From positions 9,287,001 to 9,351,000 of the forward strand of contig WARS01000012.1 of the NCBI GenBank assembly GCA_008933995.1: a DNA stretch of 64,000 nt, in the 5' to 3' direction. Every line of letters begins with the position of its first letter. Within the stretch, counting starts at the first letter, position 1. Made by a program: the position numbers and the translations under genes. Positions 58,201-64,000 of this stretch are shown in pieces. Source of the DNA: Datnioides undecimradiatus (Eukaryota > Chordata > Actinopteri > Lobotiformes > Datnioididae). The notes under the pieces were generated by a model. It was not told the origin of the DNA and made no database searches. It saw only the letters and a program-made list of their open reading frames with translations.

Positions 58201-59241
58201 TTAATACGCTTAATATATAAATTTGTATGTAATAAAACCTTAAGTTAGTCATAATTAAGTAACACTCAATGTCTTTCCTAGATGCACACACACAGCAACG
58301 TGGTAAACACAACTTTTGTTTGTTTGTTAGAAAACTCCATGAAGCACCTTTAATAACACCAAATATGCACATTTCCTCAGCAACAAAGATAGATAAAATA
58401 GATAAAATAGATTAACAGTGTATGAGAATGCACAATGTAGATAGACCGGTGTATAGGTTAAGTGCTGTCAAACCCAACACACACACACAGCTAAAAAAAA
58501 AAAAAAAAGCTCCTTTAGCGCCTCCTAATCAGCTTTAGCTTTATTACACTCTGACCTGTTGCCCACTTGTCTGTTGATAAAGCTAATTATTAAACATGCT
58601 CATTAATGCGGATGGATTATTACTTATTATTACCCATGGATTATTAGAAAATTGGCAGACACATGGCTAAAACCGCAGGATTTAAAGGTGCAATAATCAT
58701 TTAGCTCCACTGCATGTTGCATTAGAGCACCATCATCTCAGACCAAAACAAAGACGTGCATTGTTTATTTGATAAAGCCAGGTGGGGCAGACGGCAGCAG
58801 AGCACACAGCTCACAAAACTCAGATTAAACTGTAAAGGCAGGACATGATCAAATCAGATTTCTTTCACCACAGATGTTTGCAAAGAGACACATTTCAGTG
58901 CATTGTTTATCTGTATGTGAACGTTTGGGGCCCATCCCTCATGCTGAAAACAAACAAGTGATGGACTGGGGGAGGGACTCACATGCACGCACATGCCTAC
59001 TCTCATGCATTTACATACATGCCCAGCCGACCTGTCTGCTTTATATAAAATACATTCTGTCATTTTACGTTTATTTGGAGTTGTTTTGAGTTTCCTCATA
59101 TGTGTTTAAGCAGCAGAATAAGTGAGCAGTGATGTCAGATGCTGGATGTTGTTAGCATTTTATATATGCTCATTAACTGAAATGTCTCTCTTTTGCAGGT
59201 TTTTCTTTGGCGACCACAAGACCCGCGTTTTGCTAAAGTGA
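55286..59241 (+). CDS. aqp8: Aquaporin-8, tandem copy 1, complete
   Basis: Six-helix membrane channel for water, and in the AQP8 family also ammonia and hydrogen peroxide. Exons 55286-55551, 55984-56110, 56638-56846, 58014-58148 and 59199-59241 give 259 codons plus TGA, with all phases in agreement (human AQP8 is 261). Motifs: [15 protein letters not shown] in helix 1, His74 of the aromatic/arginine filter in VAHGLALG, first pore motif [10 protein letters not shown] (NPA 94-96), second [15 protein letters not shown] (NPA 210-212) with the family's Cys208 and filter Arg213, and a C-terminus [11 protein letters not shown]. By spacing, the filter is His74, Ile198, Ala207, Arg213. Loop C ([11 protein letters not shown]) lacks the N-glycosylation site of the human protein. 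The start chosen is the first ATG in frame ([10 protein letters not shown]). In zebrafish the tandem copies are named aqp8a.1 and aqp8a.2. I cannot assign which is which. Confidence 0.93.
58484..58508. repeat. Short CA run and A16-17 tract in aqp8 copy 1 intron 4
   Basis: ACACACACAC is followed by a run of about 16 A. It is simple low-complexity sequence within the 1.05 kb intron 58149-59198, which otherwise shows nothing I recognise. Confidence 0.6.
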
Positions 59242-59439
59242 ATGTCTTAATTTATGAAAGAAGAAGAAGAGAGGGGCACTCGATGACAGCTTTTCCACTT
59301 GACTGTTTATACATTACTCAACAACCAGACTGCAAAATAAAACATTTTTTGTCCGTGAGATGTGTGCAGATATATATTTGTCCTTGACCCTGTGCTGCTG
59401 TTGGCTCCGACTAAAGGAGATGTTTGTATTTCAAGATTC

Positions 59440-59445
59440 AATAAA
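59440..59445 (+). terminator. aqp8: Poly(A) signal, aqp8 copy 1
   Basis: AATAAA in AAGATTCAATAAAGTG, about 200 bases after the stop. A second AATAAA-like site occurs near 59336. Confidence 0.6.
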
Positions 59446-61240
59446 GTGTTTAATGATATGATAGGGATCTGATAGCTATTCCTAACTAGGACTTGACATG
59501 TTTGATGATGACACTGGAAAAGGTCCAGAGATATTTCATAATAAATTCCATACTTACAATTTCATACAAGTGATCACACTTTCTGTTATCTATTTACAGT
59601 CTTTTTGTACTCAATGTTTAGGTCAAAGTCCCGAATGGAAAACCATGCTTTGATAGCTTTATTACTGAAAAGATGGGACAAGGACAGGGCACTGCACTGT
59701 ATAATAAAGCTAGATTAGAATTGTAAACTGGTGCCCTTAGATCAGCTGACAGATAGAAATGCATTACCATAAGAAACTTTATAAAAACAAATATATCTGA
59801 AATTATAAATATTCAGGTATTATTGGTTGTGATCATGAGGGAGCTGTGCAGATCTGCCAACCTGAGGGTAAACTCAGTGTGCAGGTGCAAGACTGTCGCA
59901 ATCGCACATAGATTGTGCAGTGACGTGCAATTTTTTCATTAAAGACCTATGATAATACACATGTGGTGATTGAAAAAGCAGTCAAATGATATGCAAAAAT
60001 AGTGAGGTCATGATGATAGATGGCTACGAATAAATAATGTTATATATTATATAAATATTATAAGTCAAAATGTCAAATATTAAAGGTAAAAGTACTCATT
60101 GTGCATGTGTCAGTAGTTTTTTACAGTTGTAATCAGCTGAGGTTAGAAAAGGGGCTTTAAATGGAAAATATACAGATCATATTACAAATAATTTTGCTGA
60201 GACTAGACTCAATGAGAGAATTACAATTAGTTACAAACAGTTTGTTTTTTATGGTCCACTTTGTTTTTTTTTTTAATATTTCACAAATCTTCAAATGGAA
60301 CTATTTACATAAAAGTACTTGTCCCGTGTCACACAAATAAATGCATCATTAAAATGTACTTTAAGTACTAAAAGTAACAGTACTGCTTCTGCAGAATGCT
60401 GTTAATATGTCTACTATACTACTTCACCTATGGTAGATAACAGAGAAATGTTAGGGTTAGGTGAGGACAGATGTGGATTGATTTAATCAGCTTTTGTGAA
60501 ATGTTTATTTCAACCTTTTTGGGTCTCTAACAGTGACGCCATGTGAGACATTTAGATATGAAAAGTCTCTTTATATCAACAACAGCTCATCAGCATCTAA
60601 AATATGACATGGAACCGAATTAGACATTGCTTCACCGTGAAGTAGCGTGAGCCAAGCAGGGCCAGGAACCACTGATTTAAGCTTAAAGACAGTGTGTTGT
60701 ATTTATATTTAATATAATGTCTGTAAACTACAACTGTTAAATCAATGCCCTGGAGTAAACGTAACAACATTTCTCTCTTGAATAACAGTCAAGTAAAAGT
60801 ATGAAGTATCATTTAAATGGAAATATGCAAGTATAACTAGACAAAGTCACACTTAAGCATAAAAATGTAAAATGTCCTGAGTAAACACAGGTTTATTTTT
60901 TAATGTCAGATATAAAAGTACTCACTCTAAACTGAACTCTTGTAACACCAGTGCGACACGCTCAGGTGCTTTGAATATTGAGTACACATATTGAGTAAAG
61001 TCTATGGTCCAGGTCCAAGTAAAGAAACTATCGCAGAGAATGAAGTGCACATTGGATCGCTCGAGGTCATCATGATCAGCTCGTGTCTTTACTCCACGTG
61101 AAGCCGCAGGTGTCAGAGACCCTGTCTGGGGGCGTGATTTGTGTCGATAGGCGATAATTGGGTCTGGGCCATGTTTCACCTTTGATGTTTTACGACCTGT
61201 GACGCACACAGGGTTCGGCGTGCCACCTGCTGGCGATGAT
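59446..61240. other. Intergenic region between the two aqp8 genes
   Basis: About 1.8 kb, AT-rich, with no supported exon. It becomes richer in GC near the downstream promoter. I see no leftover aquaporin exon from the duplication. Confidence 0.5.
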
Positions 61241-61249
61241 TATATATAA
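61241..61249 (+). promoter_or_regulatory. aqp8: TATA box, aqp8 copy 2
   Basis: TATATATAA lies 107 bases before the start codon, which puts the likely start of transcription near 61270 and gives a leader of about 85 bases. GATA-like GCGATAATTG lies about 90 bases upstream. This contrasts with copy 1, which has no strong TATA. Confidence 0.5.
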
Positions 61250-61355
61250 CCACAACACCTTGCAGCTCCCTCGACTTGGTCCTCACAGGTCGACTGCAGG
61301 TGTTGGAGGTGCGGAGCTGACTCCTAGATAAACAAATAGAATCAAAGACGCAGCG

Positions 61356-63122
61356 ATGGGAGTTGAAAAGATGGAAATGGACGACGTGGACTCTACTCTG
61401 ATGGAGAAGGGCAAAAACACACCCGTGTCCAAAGCTCCCAGCAAATATGAGAGACTGTTCCAGCCCTGCCTGGCTGAGATCGTGGGGACCATGTTCTTCG
61501 TTTTCATCGGTTGCGTGTCTGTCATTGAGAACGTGCCCTCAGCTGGCCGGCTGCAGCCAGCCCTGGTGCATGGCCTGGCTGTGGCAGTGATGGTGGCGGT
61601 CATGGATAACATCAGGTAAGTTGTGGAAAGATTTCAGATTTGCTTCTTTTTTATTTTGCTTGTGTGCCATTTGTAGTTTTTGGAGCTGCAGCTGATCTGA
61701 ACGTTCCTCTGCTGCTCCTCCTCCTCCAGTGGCTCCCATTTCAACCCTCCCTTCACCATTGCAATCTACCTGTGTGGAGGCATGGAGCTGATGATGGTGG
61801 GACCCTATCTCGTGAGCCAGCTGATTGGAGGAGTCCTGGGAGCTGGAATGGCCAAGGTCAGGTGAAAGTTTATTGCGCATTATTCCGAAAGGATCCACGT
61901 TATGGCTTCTTTTGCACGCACATCAAACAGAAAAAGTGACGTAAAGTGATCATAAAATGTATACATTTGCATTTTGTAGATGATGACGCCTGCAGAACGC
62001 TACCATAACGCAACGGGAGCCGCGTTTGATATCCTCAAGTCAGAGAGCCAGCTGTCTGGAGCCATCTTTGGGGAGGTGGCCATGACCTGCTTGGTCACCA
62101 TGGTGGTGCTGCTGGTTGCGGTCAACGGCAAGACGAAAACCCCGCTGGCTCCTTTCCTAGTGGGCTGTACCGTCATCATTAACATCCTGGCAGGGTGAGA
62201 TAAAAAGGGTCACGGCCACGATCTTTATTGTGTGCGCGCTCTGTCAAACATTTACACCGCGCTAGACCTGATCGTAGCCAGACGCAGTAAATTGCCCTTT
62301 CACTTGCATCAATCCAGGACTGACAGATCCAGCGTCACAGTGCGCACAGTAGTGCAGTGATAAAAGCCCACATTTCAGTTACATTAAAAAAAAAGTTCCA
62401 AAATAAAGGTCAGTATCAACAAAATATCACAAACAGCGATATTTATCAAACAAATATTTTAGTTTTTCGGCAAAACATATTTTTTCCAACATTTTTTTTT
62501 CACATTTATATTTTTTAATAATTGATTTTCAAATGACATAAAAAAAATATCATTATTTATGTATTTATTTTTAATCAGTGAACCAAGAATTTGTTCTGTG
62601 CACTGACAGGGAACTGAAATTTTATTATATTATTTTATTATGCTTTCATATTTGTAGGTTTCAATCTTTTTTTCTGATTCTACTGCTGGAACGGGGTAAC
62701 CAACTCAATTTGACTGCAGTTATTCATATGAATTATATTTTAATGACCACATTTTGATGGTGATTTATATTCTTTTAGTTTTAAACATTTTAAAACCTGT
62801 GCCTCTAATAATAAACAATAATAATCAAACTGTTTTTATCGCAGGGGTGATGTGTCAGGAACCTGTCTGAACCCCGCCAGGGCTTTCGGTCCGGCTGTTA
62901 TGACCAACTACTGGTCCTACCACTGGGTTTACTGGGTGGGACCCATAGGTGGAGGTCTGGTGGCCGCTGCTCTTCTCAGGTAATAGCACCTAGATATAAT
63001 TTGATGTTGGATTAATGAATAAATCAAATGATACGAGTGATAACACCAGTCCCATAACGCCTCCTCTCTGTTCCAGGCTCATTCTCGGCGATGACAAGTT
63101 ACGAGTCGTTATGAAATCATAA
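61356..63122 (+). CDS. aqp8: Aquaporin-8, tandem copy 2, complete
   Basis: Exons 61356-61615, 61730-61856, 61980-62194, 62845-62979 and 63077-63122 give 260 codons plus TAA. Intron phases and exon sizes match copy 1, which shows tandem duplication. Motifs: [15 protein letters not shown], filter His72 (same number as human), first pore motif [10 protein letters not shown] where NPA is replaced by NPP (92-94), sequon N-A-T at Asn139 in loop C as in human, second motif [15 protein letters not shown] (NPA 210-212), Cys208, Arg213. By spacing the filter is His72, Ile198, Thr207, Arg213. The C-terminus is [11 protein letters not shown]. The N-terminus is acidic ([12 protein letters not shown]). The gene is compact: introns are 114, 123, 650 and 97 bases. 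It converges on the alpha-globin gene. Confidence 0.93.
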
Positions 63123-63278
63123 CAGCCTCTGTTGTGAGTTTATTGCCATGCGACAATAAACCTGCAAGCAATGTCCGTCTCCCCACATTTGAAGATACTT
63201 TTGACTTTGTTGCTGTAGCCTGTTTCTCTTTTCTCCCCTGTCAAACTTTGTGATCACTGTATGGATTTTTCAGTACGA

Positions 63279-63284
63279 AATAAA
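63279..63284 (+). terminator. aqp8: Poly(A) signal, aqp8 copy 2
   Basis: AATAAA in GTACGAAATAAAGACG, followed by a GTTTGTCC stretch. An earlier AATAAA at 63155-63160 is an alternative. Confidence 0.55.
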
Positions 63285-63414
63285 GACGAAAACATATCGA
63301 CGGTCTCTTCGTTTGTCCCCCCTGCCCATTAAATGCCCTACAGGAGTCACAGAAGACACACATAAAGGCTTGAAATGAAATGAAACAGTACTATCAGTTT
63401 TTGGCGGCATGCAG

Positions 63415-63420
63415 TTTATT
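63415..63420 (-). terminator. Poly(A) signal, alpha-globin
   Basis: AATAAA on the minus strand, 65 bases downstream of the globin stop codon, a typical distance for globin messages. Confidence 0.65.
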
Positions 63421-63484
63421 TATTCATTTTCATCATGGGTTAAATGGTCTCGTGGGGCCGACCGCATGCCACTCTGCGGGCAGC

Positions 63485-63613
63485 TCAGCGGTATCTCTCA
63501 GAGAGAGCCAGAGCCACGTTGGACAGGAATTTATCCAAGGCGACGTGGGCCTCAGGGGTGAAGTCTTTAGGGTGCATGGCAGCGATCACCACGAGAAGGC
63601 AGTGGGACAGGAT
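63485..63613 (-). CDS. Haemoglobin alpha subunit, third (last) exon
   Basis: An acceptor (TTCTTCAG, transcript strand) leads into 42 codons plus TGA. The exon begins [18 protein letters not shown] and has [19 protein letters not shown] before the closing ERYR. Length, phase and the terminal Tyr-Arg match exon 3 of vertebrate alpha-globins (42 residues, 100-141 in human), while beta-globins end Tyr-His. It covers the end of helix G and helix H. Exons 1 and 2 lie beyond the window. By position it belongs to the teleost LA globin cluster. Which alpha paralogue, and whether embryonic or adult, cannot be told from this exon. Confidence 0.93.
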   Translation of the reverse strand: MLSHCLLVVIAAMHPKDFTPEAHVALDKFLSNVALALSERYR

Positions 63614-64000
63614 CTGAAGAAGACAGAGGATATATGTGTATTTCAGATAAATGCTTTACATTGCAAACATATGTCCCAATGGCTTATTTAACTTTGGTGG
63701 AACAAAAGAAGATTTGGTCATTTCGACTTTTCCCCCCTTGTAATTTAAATCTGAGATGCCTGTGTGGTGCAACACAGCCTCAAACCTTCGAATCAGCTTT
63801 GAAAACATAGACATATTTCGGTATCTGAACAAAAATGAGGAAATGAATGCTGTAGTTTAGCAGCACAGATGCGTAATTAATGCGTAAATCAAGTTCCACT
63901 CGTGCGTAAAAGTGCGCACAGGTTTTGAAGGTCAGAACGGGTCCTAATGTCGGTATAATATTAAAGTAACGTAATCTCATCGCATGTCTTATATCACATT
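63614..64000 (-). other. Alpha-globin intron 2 (partial)
   Basis: From the acceptor to the window edge there is no exon 2: I find no sequence for the expected end of exon 2 (the VDPANFK region). The stretch is AT-rich and has no repeat I recognise. Confidence 0.7.

Noticed and set aside
63614..64000. Possible exon 2 of the alpha-globin
   Set aside because: No segment encodes the expected helices E-F or the VDPANFK end with a donor, so exon 2 must lie beyond the window.

Overview
The window is vertebrate nuclear DNA, almost certainly from a teleost (percomorph-like) fish. The genes are intron-rich with canonical splice sites. Introns are short to moderate and full of CA/GT microsatellites and fish-type foldback repeats. 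The gene order arhgap17 - lcmt1 - aqp8 - aqp8 - alpha-globin is, to my knowledge, that of one of the two teleost haemoglobin clusters (the LA cluster). I rebuilt exons by joining splice sites in phase. Four genes are complete (arhgap17, lcmt1 and two aqp8 copies) and two run off the ends.

Layout: (1) 1-14.75 kb, + strand: the 3' part of grid2ip (delphilin), with the end of a harmonin-like helical domain, a linker, a proline-rich FH1 exon and a full FH2 actin-nucleating domain, then about 2.7 kb of 3' UTR. (2) 15.4-43 kb, - strand: complete arhgap17 (RICH1/nadrin), 20 coding exons and 871 codons, with BAR, RhoGAP, a proline-rich tail and a C-terminal PDZ ligand. It converges tail-to-tail on grid2ip. 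(3) 43-45.5 kb: the divergent promoter region of arhgap17 and lcmt1. (4) 45.5-53.2 kb, + strand: complete lcmt1, the PP2A leucine carboxyl methyltransferase, 11 coding exons and 325 codons. (5) 55.3-63.3 kb, + strand: two tandem aquaporin-8 genes with the same five-exon structure (259 and 260 codons) but different pore motifs. (6) 63.4-64 kb, - strand: the last exon of an alpha-globin gene, converging on the second aquaporin.

The genes do not form one pathway. They are a syntenic block. grid2ip and arhgap17 act on actin and Rho signalling, lcmt1 on phosphatase assembly, the aquaporins on water/ammonia/peroxide permeation, and the globin on oxygen transport. I found no undescribed multi-gene system. 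The points most worth a second look are two GC-AG introns in arhgap17, the diverged pore and glycosylation motifs of the aqp8 pair, a perfect palindromic pair of GATA sites upstream of the first aqp8, long foldback elements in grid2ip introns, and a promoter-like CCAAT/octamer/CACCC/TATA cluster inside arhgap17 intron 1.
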